A DNA stretch of 64,000 nucleotides from Elymus sibiricus (Eukaryota; Streptophyta; Magnoliopsida; Poales; Poaceae). The notes beneath the pieces are model-generated. The model worked only from the letters and a program-made list of their open reading frames with translations, was not told the DNA's origin and ran no database searches. The stretch spans positions 24,726,781-24,790,780 of the forward strand of contig CM077664.1 in the NCBI GenBank assembly GCA_039707655.1. The letters run 5' to 3'. The position numbers and the translations under genes were made by a program. Positions 11,693-22,472 of this stretch are shown piece by piece (position 1 is the first letter of the stretch; the number at the start of each line of letters is the position of its first letter).

Positions 11693-12652
11693 CCCAGCCC
11701 CGGGCCCGCAGTGATTTTAAGTGGAGGCATATTCTCCAAAGTACGTTTTCCTCTCTGGAAAGCGTACTTTGCTTTTACTCCGTCCGAAAATTCGTTTTCA
11801 ATATGCAGAAGGCGTATTTCAGCGGAAGGCGCCTTCTGTTTTACTCAGCCGGCTGTAATGGATAAATTGCGGGCGTTCGCTTGTTAGCCGCAGAAAAGCT
11901 CAGTTTTTATTTGTTTTTCTGCCTAATGAACGAACGGCCCTAACTTTTTAACCGTGACTCCGATTCAGGTGATTCCAAAGCCCACTTCTTCAGTTCGTCG
12001 AGCCCGTTCCGATGATACCACTTTCACCATGTTTACGCATTCTGAAAATGCCCATTTTGCCCCTACCCTCTATTCAGCCCCTCCGAGAGAGAATCTTTTC
12101 CGGCGTATTCTTCTGCGAGGTGATCGCACTTCTCTCCAGTGAATCCGTCGACCCCCAGGCAAGCCGACCATCTGATATGTGCCCTAAAGCATTGCTCTGT
12201 ATTATTCTTGTGTGTTTAAATTAATATGCTTATGCTCGTTTGCGTAGTGGTGAGCTGTATGTGACGCCAATGAACGCTTGCCTGCCTCTTCTGACGGTGT
12301 ATATGTTGGTATGGTTTGCTTGCGAGTACATTCAAAAGTACTCAGCGGCCTTCAATGTGGCCAGGTTCACCTAAGGATTCGACGCCCTCTAGCGAGGAGC
12401 CGGAGTGTTCACGGGCTAGAAGAGTTACCCAGTCAGATCCCTGTGGATTGGAGCCGCACCAAGACCATGCTGCCTTAGATAGAATTTTTCCGCTGCCATC
12501 ACCCTTGTAATATATCATGTAAGACTTATATCCATTAATAGAAATGCCTGTGTTCATGATACTTGTTGTAAAAGCGCATGCCAGAGTGATTTTCCTGGGC
12601 TAGTATGTGCGGCGACCATCTGGCTACTGTGGTATTCAGGCGGGGCGCCACA

Positions 12653-15524
12653 ACGGATGGTATCAGAGCCAGGCTGACTGTAGGTTACCCTAGCTAGATT
12701 TCATTGTCTTGTGCTCAGTAGAAAGCCCAGATGGATTTCAGCCATCTCTGCCAAACAGGCACGGCTACTATTGACCATAAGGCAACCCCATAGGCTCTTG
12801 GCTCCATCAGACCCCAACTCTCGTGGCCTTTGCCTCCATTGGGAAATGTCCACACCAGGCAATGACCCATGAGCCTTGAAACCCTAGGTAAACCAGATAT
12901 CCTTACCTTGCTTGCGAACCATGGCATTTCTCTTCTTAACTCTAGTTTCCTTTGGGAAAAGCTTATAAATCCCATCTTTCACCCGACAACCTTAGGATCG
13001 TCGACTAAGCCACTCTGGCTATGGTCGTGCGTCGAGTTTGATGTTCCCTAAGGAAGTAGTAGGAGCTTGACCCCAATTGCTACCAGGAGCATTGTGTGGT
13101 TTTGCACCTAAGTCCTTAGAGGTGCATCGAGTGCGCTAGGCTAGTTATATTAGTGGATCTTCGGCCACATGTGTAAGGTTCGCAAAATTTGAGCTTTGTT
13201 GGTGTTTTGGGTTTTCGCGGTTCTTGTTTCTTTTCTCGACTCCGTTCTCTCGCTTCGACTGGATCCATCCGCAAGTGCCATCAGGAAGACCAGCATACAA
13301 CTTGGATAATACCCAATAATCCAAATTCAGTAAGGTTCAAGCCACGCCAACTACCTGATATTCAGAACAGTATCACCGGATCTATCAAGAATGAAGAATG
13401 GGTCAGAAGCAGAATTTGCAGGCAATGGATAAGGCCAAAATATACCTGAGAAGGAGTCTGCTTCAGAATTGATCACACCAAAGGAACAACCAGATGAGCT
13501 ATAGGGAATGGACATCAGCAAGAGCAAATTATTCGGTCTTCGACACCGGGAGTATTTCAGTCAGCGGGGTGAACCCTGAGTCTTTCTCAATGGACTCAAG
13601 AATCATTTATCACCCATCAAAGACATATTACCAGAATGTGAAAGTGCCGAGAGCAACAACAATACTTGGGTATGTGGATACACATTTCAAAGCACATTCT
13701 GGAATTTACCGGTGCAGGTATAAAATGCTGGGCATGGTGAACAAGGTTTGCGGGAAATATGGATAAGTTCACGGCTACCCAGAAGCAATGAGAATTTCAC
13801 CTACCTGGAAGCTCAGCTGAACCAAAGGGAATTATCCGTCAACTGCTCACTACCGGCAACCCTTAGTTCGAATGCAAAAGATATTCTGAATTAATTAATA
13901 ACATGAAGTCTGCATCGGTTGTGCAACCTCTACAACAACAATGATCAGACCAGCAGAAGGACAAGCGGTATGCATGACCAATGGAATATCTTCAGACAAG
14001 GTATGGCCTATACCAAATTTTGGCTCCGCTATCGGTAAATTATGGATACTTCGGAAGGAAGCCAGAACCGGCCACAAGTCCGACTGCATACCACAGCAAA
14101 AGGCTTCTAGTAGAAGAAACCCAGCCTTCCTCCACAAGCTGTCGGGAGAAGCTTACGACGCAAGACTCCCCAATCTTCCTCGCTATGCTACAAAAGTGGA
14201 AAATCTTCTGGGATACGGCACTCCCATCTTCCTAGGCATGCTACCGCAGAAAGCTTCCAGCATAAGGCACCGGGCCTTCCACAGTAAGCCAAATGAGGGA
14301 AAGCTTCCGAGGTACACCACCCAGTCTTCTTCGGCACACTACCTTGGCAGAAGCTTCGAGCGTAAGGAATTCAGCCTTCTTCAACACGCCATCGTGCCCA
14401 CAACAATCTTGCCAGAAGCATGAACTAGTCCGGACACACATCCGCCTCATAGCTCAATTGATTATGAAAGGATTTATCCTACCTCTGCATATGTCGTGAG
14501 CATGCATTCCAGTGGATCAGTTCATGCGAGCCACTCGTACACATGAATGACTGTGTTTAGAGAAACATTGGCCCCATACTTCAAAGAAGGATATGAACAC
14601 AGCAATCCCTATGAGATATGCAAGAGTAAGTTGTGAGTACAAGCCCAGCAAGCGGGGATATGACCAAGGAGCCGTGTTGGCAGGTCATGACAAGTTCCCC
14701 AAAAGGAATCCCCAAGAACAATGTAGTTTCGGACAAACCACCTTCACGATGGTCAACAAAATGAAATTTCACAGACAAGGTGATATTATCAATCTTTATT
14801 AGACTCTTGCATATGCGGCCACAACAATGCACTACTTGCGGTTACAAGTGATCTTGCCGCATTCATCCTGAATACGGGCCAAGATAAGAGGCTATGCTCC
14901 GAAAGATACACCGGATGCTAGCCATATTATGTTCATCTTGATGGTTATAGCAAGGACTATAGAGGCTATATATGGCAGAGCCACCTCAGAGATTACCGTC
15001 TATGATTACTTTGTGATCATGCTCGACATTTCAGTTGGAAATCACCTGAAAGAGTGCATAAAACAGAAGGAAACATCAGTACGGAACCCAGAGCCAGGCT
15101 GAGCATTCTGACAAGGCAAAAAGCAAGCCACTCCTAGCCACTCCAGGCCATACGAGCACGTGAGTCCGGTACCCAGAAAGAATGTCTCGCCCTTGGCAGT
15201 CAGTGTACGAAGTATTGCAATAAAACCCGAAGCAGCTAGTCCCAGGCCATGGAAACCAGACTATTTGTCGATACTCGGAGCTACCCACCAACTCCAGCCA
15301 ACAAACTACCAGGACAAAAGTACACCTGACAGGCAAGACAAGGATTCAATACAGCCGTTTGAGAAGACAGCCCTGAGCCATCAGAAGAGGCAGTTAAAAG
15401 GGTCAGTGAACCGACGAAGCAAAGACAGCTGATGTATCCAAGTCGCACACAGGTATGTTTCCCCTTAGCCGGGAGGTAAGCCCGGAAATCTCGAGGACGA
15501 GATTTTCTTAAGGGGGGGTAGGTT
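12653..15524 (+). other. Non-coding internal domain of LARD, with PBS
   Basis: The PBS TGGTATCAGAGCC (12658-12670) matches the usual initiator tRNA-Met binding site of plant retroelements. The rest has only short frames and no gag, protease, RT or integrase motif in any frame. Between about 14090 and 14400 there are imperfect repeats built around CAGAAGCTTC and CCTTCTTC. No function is assigned to the remainder. Confidence 0.75.
15508..15524 (+). promoter_or_regulatory. Polypurine tract of LARD
   Basis: TTAAGGGGGGGTAGGTT directly precedes the 3' LTR start TGTGACACCC at 15525. This is the plus-strand primer position. Confidence 0.85.
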
Positions 15525-17404
15525 TGTGACACCCTGGTTTTCGCTCCCTATTTTTTTTCCTTTGCGAGATTTGACTCCCGTCTTTTTTTTCCGGTGTTAT
15601 CGAATTTTCTCTCGCTCTTGGGTATATGAAGATGGTCATTTAGCCTTGCATTTCCTATCCAACCAGAGATTATCTTCATTTCAACCTTGCCCTCCAAGAT
15701 ATACTCTCAGAATTTTGCCACCGAAACCCTACCTTCCGAGTTGTCGGAAGGGAAACCCTAATTCCTTCCGTTACAAAGGAACCCCAATTTTCTTTGCTCT
15801 GTTGCCTCCCAAACTTTTCCCAGAGTCTCTCCCTCACCTATAAACCCTGGATATGCAAGAATATTGCCAAGTCATTTGCAATATTTTTCATTACAAATTA
15901 ATTCCTTTTTCTACCAATTAAAGGAATTAAATCCAGGAAAATATCTATCCCTCTCCAAAGTTCATGAAAACTTGTGGAGATATTCTTTGTGATCATATTG
16001 AGCTCCCATAAAAATATTGGCCATAATTAAATAAGGGAAATGGCCTTTTCCTATTTAAAGCCAATATTGCATTTTGGGCACTTTCCAAAGGAGCTACCAT
16101 TTTGGTAGCTAGGAAAAATCCCAATTAATTTGTGGAGCTTATCCTACGCATATCCTCACCATTTCCATCAAGATCCCAAGTTCCATAGTTCAACTTTTGA
16201 GCACATCATCCAATTCTTGTTTCTGGATTTATTTTGAGGTTGTGAAGCAACTATATTTTGTATTGCTTCAAAAATTCTCAAATTAATCCAGGACCTCACA
16301 TTCCATATATGATGTGAGTATGCCAAAATTCACATCATTTTATCTAGCCAATTTCTCCCAAAAATTCCATCTAGTTTCTGTCCAGATTCTAGCTCTGTGA
16401 AGGAAGTACCACTTTGGGATTTCCAAATGAGCTGAAATTTTTCCAGTACCTCCATATGTCCAAATCATAACCCTACACAAAAATTCAGCTCATTTCATCA
16501 AGCCAAATGAGTGCAGCTTCAAAGTCAAGTTTCTGGACCAAGTTTGGCATTGCAAAGGAAGTGTATGCAAAACTTGTCCAAATGGCCTCAAATTTGGCAA
16601 GAAGCTACTCCTTCCTACCCCATCTTATTTTGACACCATTTCAATCTCATTTGCTAAGTCATTTCACCTCAGCTTGGTCCCCAAGTTTCAGTCCAGAAGC
16701 TTTTCTGGATCCCCTCGACCCACCTACACCTTTGCTGGCCTCTCCAATGACCCATCGTGTCCATTTGATCAGCAAGGAGCCTGTTTGACAAGGTTGGACA
16801 GGCAGGCGCGTGCCAGAGCAGTCAGTGCGCGTGGTGACCGCGTGAATTGCACGCAGGAAAAGCGCACCGCGTGCCCACCGCGTCATGTCCAGCAGCTCCC
16901 CACCGTCCACGCACCCCTCTCCCGCAGCTTCTCCCCTTGTCTTCCTTCCTCTGCACGCCACGGCGATCGCCGCCAAGGTTCTGCACGCCCGTGATCTGCC
17001 GTCGTCTTCCTCTTCCCTTGGCCTCTTCCTCCCCGAGCCATCCCCTCCCTCTGCTCCTCGTCCGGTCGGCACCACCCGACGCTTGCCACCTCGCCGGAAG
17101 CGCCAGTGCGCCGATGAGATCACCACCACGGCCATCCTCATCTGCTCGCTTCGGCTGGCTATATATAGCCAGCCCCGAGCCCCCTCGAGCTCACACCACT
17201 CCACTCTCCCTCCCTAGACCACCCACGGCCGAAGTCCTCGAGCTTCCTCCTCTCAATTCCGCCGCACCACCACCATGGACGCCGCTCGGCCTCGCCCTAA
17301 ATTCGCCCACCCGAGTCCTCCCCAGCTCTGCCCAAGCTCACCACCGTATGAGCCATCCTCCGGCGAGCCCTACCATCTACTATCCCTCTCCGGGGAACGC
17401 CCAG
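15525..17404 (+). repeat. 3' LTR of LARD, left half
   Basis: It is homologous to 9510-11432, including the palindromic TATA (17153-17174) and the ATG context at 17275. It stops at CCCAG (17400-17404), the target duplication of the nested Gypsy. The continuation is at 26758. Confidence 0.9.
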
Positions 17405-17897
17405 TGACGGTGTCCTGTATTAGGGGGTACCAAACTAGCCAGCCCGTCTCCTCGGATGGGCCGATATGTCCCCGTTCGTGATCAAGATGGACTCCGGAAG
17501 TGGCACATGGGAGACGTGATCAAGACTGCCTCTACCGAAGACTTGACGTACACTTCAAGATTATTCCAGCCGCCTTACTCCAAGATACCAACCTTGTAAC
17601 CCTAGATACCCTCCCTGGCATGTATATAAGCCATAGGGTTTAGCCCGTAGGGCACATTAGCGCAACATCGAACACCTAGCTATAGTAGTTAGACACATAT
17701 TACGATCTCGAGGTAGATCAACTCTGTACTCGATACACCTCCATTAATATAAACAGAAGGAGGACGTAGGGTTTTACCTCCATCAAGAGGGCCCGAACCT
17801 GGGTAAAATATTGTCTCCCTTTGTCTCTGTTACCATCGATCCGAGATACGCATCTCGGGACACCCTACCCCGAGGTCTGCCAGTTTTTACAACGACA
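17405..17897 (+). repeat. 5' LTR of nested Gypsy
   Basis: It begins TGACGGTGTCCTG and ends AACGACA. A TATA box (GTATATAAG) is at 17622-17630. Immediately after the LTR the PBS-like TGGTGCTTTCATTGAGAG lies at 17899-17916. Confidence 0.92.
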
Positions 17898-17898
17898 C

Positions 17899-17916
17899 TG
17901 GTGCTTTCATTGAGAG
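17899..17916 (+). promoter_or_regulatory. Primer binding site of nested Gypsy
   Basis: TGGTGCTTTCATTGAGAG begins two bases after the LTR end, the expected position and TGG start. I did not identify the tRNA. Confidence 0.7.
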
Positions 17917-17925
17917 TTCCGCTGC

Positions 17926-20900
17926 GTGATCACCAGAAGGATTGATGGCTCGTCTGCAGATCAACTGCATCAATGGCTGTGGGGACGTCTACGCCCTAGG
18001 ACAGCTTTTCGTCTTCGGCAGCATGGTATTTTGCGCCGACTCGACGGGTCATCTGACCTCTGTCGAGAACTACGCCCCTGGTCGGATCGTGACCTTTGCG
18101 GCCTCGAGTACACTGCGGACTCCCGTGGCGAGCTCGTCTTATCGGGATGGACTCCCGGCCGGATCGAAAGTTCGGCCGATTATGGAGGCTCGACTCCGGA
18201 ACCGAATTCCGTCACGGTGCCCCTTGAGACTCCGGACGCCGCCGCTCCGGCCAGTCTCTCCCCGATTATCGGTCCGGAGATAGATCCGTCACCCACTTCT
18301 GAGATTACGCCAGTGCCAGAATCGATCCCGGCGCAGGAATCGGATCCATGCTCAGATTCTCCTCGAACCGGAAACACGTCCGGTTACACACCGGGGCTAC
18401 TTCAAATCAGCCCTGCCTACGACGCATCCATGGATCCTGAAGAGCTATCTCAGCTCGACGAGATGCTCGACCGAATCCGGAGCATGTCCATCTCGGACGG
18501 CAAGACTTCGGTTTATAATCAGATCGGACTTAAAGCCAACGATAGGGAAATCTATACCCCACCTACCACCCACCTAGTCGCCACGGTCGACGATTTAACC
18601 GACGTGTTGGACTACGGCGAACCTTCTGACATGGAGGAAGATGCTGATGGCCCCCTTGAGGACACCTTGGCCCCGGTCAACACGGGCAGGTGGGCGGCCA
18701 CATCCACCTACGATACTTATATGGTGGACACCCCCAAATCCCCTCCAAGACGTCGGCGCCGGCGCCGAAGGGGCAATAATGGGGAGCCTAGCGGCAATGA
18801 CGCGACAGCCAATAACGGCAATGAGGAGGACGGCGAAGCCGATAACCCTGAGGAGGACATTCAAGCCTCCCCAGTAAGGAACGGCACACCAGACCGACCT
18901 CTTGTGGACTCTGATCCCGATGACCTCTTCGAAGGGGCTGACGACAATTACATGCCGGAGTCCGAGGAGGACGACAGCCTCGGTACCGAGGACTTCATCG
19001 TCCCCGAGGACCCCTTCGAACAAGAACGCTTCCGGCGACAACTCGTTGCGACGGCCCGGAGCTTAAAACGCAAGCAGCAGCAGCTGCAGGAAAATACCGA
19101 CGAGCTAAATGACAAGTGGGTTGGAGTGCTCTCTGCCGAGCAAGATATGGAAAACCGACGCCATAGCGCGCCGAAGTCCAACCCACGCAGGCGCCTACTA
19201 CCAGAATTCGACGAAGAGATCACTGATGACCTCGATCGGCCCCCTAGAGGTCGGGACAGGCCAAGACGAGAAGACCAAGGCGATAGGCCACCTCCACTCC
19301 GTCATGGTAAAGACCCTATGGATCACTTGGATCCTCGTGACACTCGACGTCGCATCGAAGAAAATAGGGCTCCTCCTCGGTCCATCTATGGATCAAGGGG
19401 ACGTGCGCCCACAGGGCCCAACGGCTACGATGCCTGGATGGACAGGAACGGCCGCGCCCGAGATCAAGCTTACTCATGGCTCTCTCCCGAGACCCGACGA
19501 GACCCTCCTCGATCCCGAGGTCTGGCTCACCCGATCTGCTTCACAGACAGGGTAATGGAACATCAGTTCCCAGAAGGGTTCAAACCCATCAATATAGAGT
19601 CATATGATGGTACCACGGACCCAGCCGTTTGGATCGAGGATTTCCTCCTGCGTATACACATGGCCAATGGAGATGATCTCCATGCCATTAAATATCTGCC
19701 GCTCAAACTAAAGGGGACGGCAAGACACTGGCTTAATAGCCTACCTCCTCATTCTATCGGCAGCTGGGAGGCCGTAGAAGACGCCTTTCGAGCAAACTTC
19801 CAGGGCACATATGTCCGACCTCCGGACGCTGATGACCTCAGCCGTGTCACCCAGCAGCCAGGCGAATCAGCCCGCAAGTTCTGGAATAGGTTCCTCCCTA
19901 AGAAGAACCAGATTATAGACTGCTCCGACGCCGAAGCCATCGCCGCTTTCAAAAACAATATCCGAGATGAATGGTTGGCCCGACAGCTCGGACAGGATAA
20001 ACCGAGAACTATGGCAGCCCTGACTTCACTAATGACTCGCTTTTGCGCGGGAGAAGATAGCTGGCTTGCCCGAAGTACCCACAACGGCGAGGCAGGCACC
20101 TCGGAAATTTGCGACGCCAATGGAAAACCAAAGCGCAATAAAAATAAGCGCAGGTATAAAAATGGCGGAAGCGACACTGAAGACGCCGCGGTCAACGCAG
20201 GATTCACCGGACCTAAATCCGGGCAGAAAAGAAAACCCTATAAAGGGAACAAAGACGGACCTAGCCAGCTTGACAGACTCCTGGACCGCCCATGTGGGAT
20301 TCACGGTACCCAGGAAAAGCCAGCAACTCACACTAACAGGAATTGCTGGGTGTTTAAGCAAGCCGGGAAGATAGCGGCAGAGGGGCAAAATAAAACCCAA
20401 CACCGCAGCGATGATGAGGATGAACCTCGGCAGCCCACTAATGGAGGGCAGAAGAAGTTTCCAAACAAGGTAACAGAGGTCAATATGATCTACGTCGCCC
20501 ACATCCCCAAGAGGGAGCGGAAACGTGCACTTCGGGACGTATACGTGCTGGAGCCAGTCGCCCCGAAGTATAACCCGTGGTCGGCCTACCCGATCACTTT
20601 CGATAAGCATGATCATCCGACCAGCATCAGGCATGGCGGATCGGCGGCGCTCGTCCTGGACCCCATTGTTGATGGTTATCATCTAATACGTGTCCTAATG
20701 GATGGGGGAAGCAACCTTAACCTCATTTACGAGGATACAGTTCGGAAGATGGGCATCGACCCATCTCGGATCAAGCCGAGCTCTACCACCTTTAAAGGTG
20801 TCATCCCGGGCGTCGAAGCCCGTTGTACGGGAACAATAACCCTGGAGGTAGTCTTCGGTTCGCCCGAGAACTTCAGAAGCGAGGAGTTAATCTTCGACAT

Positions 20901-21300
20901 CGTACCCTTCCGGAGTGGGTACCATGCGCTCCTAGGCCGCATAGCCTTCGCCCGCTTTAACGCAGTTCCGCATTATGCCTATCTCAAGCTCAAAATGCTA
21001 GGACCCCAGGGCGTTATCACTGTCAATGGTAACACAGAACGCTCACTCCGGACAGAGGAACAGACCGCGGCTTTCGCAGCCGAGGTTCAAGCGTCCGAGG
21101 AGGCAGCCCGCAGCAGTAAACCCGCTGCCCGCTCTTTGAAGCGCGTCAAGGCGGCACAAGTCGACCTCGGCCTATTACCCCCACACCCGAAACAGGGGTG
21201 CGGGCTCCTCGAGTGTCCTCTCTGTGGGCACTACGTCCCTAGAGTGCATAATTTCGCACTCAAGATCCCCTGGGACGCCGAGGAGCCAAAACAATTCTGA
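17926..21300 (+). CDS. Gag-protease polyprotein of nested Gypsy
   Basis: An open frame of 1124 codons runs from 28 bases after the LTR to a TGA at 21300. The first codon is GTG. The first in-frame ATG is at 18430 (MDPEELSQLDEML), and an ATG at 17945 opens a competing 112-codon frame, so the true start is uncertain. In order it has an acidic N-terminal third with an eight-arginine run (about residues 274-281). A retrotransposon Gag domain follows at about residues 555-710 (WIEDFLLRIHMANG, RHWLNSLP). A C-x2-H...H-x4-C knuckle-like motif comes next (CGIHG...HTNRNC). Last is an aspartic-protease-like fold with VLMDGGSNLNLIY near residue 925 and ALLGRIAF. The active-site D-G-G replaces DT/SG. It would form particles that package element RNA. 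Lack of stops over 3.4 kb contrasts with the broken antisense gene. Confidence 0.85.
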   Translation: MITRRIDGSSADQLHQWLWGRLRPRTAFRLRQHGILRRLDGSSDLCRELRPWSDRDLCGLEYTADSRGELVLSGWTPGRIESSADYGGSTPEPNSVTVPLETPDAAAPASLSPIIGPEIDPSPTSEITPVPESIPAQESDPCSDSPRTGNTSGYTPGLLQISPAYDASMDPEELSQLDEMLDRIRSMSISDGKTSVYNQIGLKANDREIYTPPTTHLVATVDDLTDVLDYGEPSDMEEDADGPLEDTLAPVNTGRWAATSTYDTYMVDTPKSPPRRRRRRRRGNNGEPSGNDATANNGNEEDGEADNPEEDIQASPVRNGTPDRPLVDSDPDDLFEGADDNYMPESEEDDSLGTEDFIVPEDPFEQERFRRQLVATARSLKRKQQQLQENTDELNDKWVGVLSAEQDMENRRHSAPKSNPRRRLLPEFDEEITDDLDRPPRGRDRPRREDQGDRPPPLRHGKDPMDHLDPRDTRRRIEENRAPPRSIYGSRGRAPTGPNGYDAWMDRNGRARDQAYSWLSPETRRDPPRSRGLAHPICFTDRVMEHQFPEGFKPINIESYDGTTDPAVWIEDFLLRIHMANGDDLHAIKYLPLKLKGTARHWLNSLPPHSIGSWEAVEDAFRANFQGTYVRPPDADDLSRVTQQPGESARKFWNRFLPKKNQIIDCSDAEAIAAFKNNIRDEWLARQLGQDKPRTMAALTSLMTRFCAGEDSWLARSTHNGEAGTSEICDANGKPKRNKNKRRYKNGGSDTEDAAVNAGFTGPKSGQKRKPYKGNKDGPSQLDRLLDRPCGIHGTQEKPATHTNRNCWVFKQAGKIAAEGQNKTQHRSDDEDEPRQPTNGGQKKFPNKVTEVNMIYVAHIPKRERKRALRDVYVLEPVAPKYNPWSAYPITFDKHDHPTSIRHGGSAALVLDPIVDGYHLIRVLMDGGSNLNLIYEDTVRKMGIDPSRIKPSSTTFKGVIPGVEARCTGTITLEVVFGSPENFRSEELIFDIVPFRSGYHALLGRIAFARFNAVPHYAYLKLKMLGPQGVITVNGNTERSLRTEEQTAAFAAEVQASEEAARSSKPAARSLKRVKAAQVDLGLLPPHPKQGCGLLECPLCGHYVPRVHNFALKIPWDAEEPKQF

Positions 21301-22472
21301 AGCGTCATGCGCGGGTTAACCACACAATGGCAAGGCTTAGAGCCCCAGCACAGGCAGGTATCTGTAAAAGAAGCAGCCAAAAAATTCATACGTCTAGGTG
21401 GCCTTGACCACAGAGTGTCTTCGGCCACACCTCCACTCAAGGAGCTCGGTCAATCAAACACTTAGAGTGTATAAAGGGCCAGCAGGGCATCGACCTTCGT
21501 AAATTCTTCGTCTTCAATCAGGACGATCTGGTCAACAGTTCGGGAACGCAGACGTGCGGCAGGCTTCGGTCTGGATCCTTTAAAATCCGTTAGTAATTAT
21601 GCGACCTGTTTTTCCTCCTCCTTCTTTACCGTTTACATTGTATTCTTTCCATTACTCTCGTCCACAGGGCATGTACATGATTGAAATTATGAAATAAACA
21701 AACCATGCCCTTTCAAGGTCCCTATTGTATTTCTTTATCAGCCTAGCTCTGGAATGATGAAGTTCTCTAAAAAAGATGCAATTGTATCACAAAAGTCCGA
21801 TGTGTTCGGCGTCTCAGATTTTGGCCTTATATGCATCAGTTTCGAACCTAGATTTCGGTCAATAGTTGGGTTGCCCGGCTCCTATGTGCAACCCTTACGT
21901 TTTCGATGACTTCGGCTAAGGGCGTAACGAGAGAACCACTGCAATTGCGCCGCCAGGTCAATTGGCATGGCGCCTCAGTGGAGAAAGCCGAAAACTGACT
22001 ATCTAGGTAAGCGTAAACTGGTCCGCCATCCGGAGACCGCGTCAAGCGATGTGGTCATAGAGATCACCCGTGTTAAACGAAGGGCTTTTATCTTATAGCC
22101 GAAGTGTGCTATGGCCTAGACCTCGGCCAATTAAGCCGAACACTTCCAACACCAGGGGCTGGTCATCACCCCCATAGTCAAACTCCTATGGCTAAATGAA
22201 AGACATCAAGCCACCATAGTCCGATTGCCTAGTTCCTCTAAGTCATCGACCGCCCATGGGTATCGAGACGTCGGCTAAGGGTCAAGTATGGCTTAGGGAA
22301 CACCCTTTGTATGACCTACACTAGGGCTGAAGCCGACGACTGGCCACTCTCATTTTAAAAAGTCATATCGGAGGAATAATTGTATTACTAAATAAACACA
22401 TATGGAACTTCAAGCCATTTTCATTTCAAGCGATAAACTTTTTACATCATACGCCCCGGCATTCCGGAGTAT
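21301..22472. other. Non-coding interval of nested Gypsy
   Basis: No gene or RT/integrase motif is recognisable in any frame. It separates the gag-protease stop from the stop codon of the antisense gene, so it would be the 3' region of both convergent transcripts. Confidence 0.6.

Larger units (their letters stand above)
9510..12652 (+). repeat. 5' LTR of LARD-like element (internally deleted)
   Basis: It aligns with 15525-17404 and 26758-29399. Relative to the 3' LTR it lacks about 1.4 kb (the counterpart of about 27640-29042) at a junction near 12297. It carries about 36 extra bases near 10868-10903. The middle (10780-11710) is GC-rich and holds the TATA region. It ends CGCCACA directly before ACGGA and the PBS. 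Confidence 0.88.

Noticed and set aside
10754..11739. Several overlapping long frames on both strands, including a 314-codon plus frame
   Set aside because: GC-rich LTR DNA is poor in stops. Frames overlap in all phases, cross the palindromic TATA and are not preserved in the 3' LTR.
16659..17407. Pro/Ser-rich and antisense frames in the second LARD LTR
   Set aside because: They are the LTR counterpart of the region above, with frame changes between the two copies and no domain.
17942..18283. Alternative 113-codon frame at the start of the nested gag
   Set aside because: It stops after 18283, while the other frame continues through Gag and protease domains. It remains only as a reason why the gag start is uncertain.
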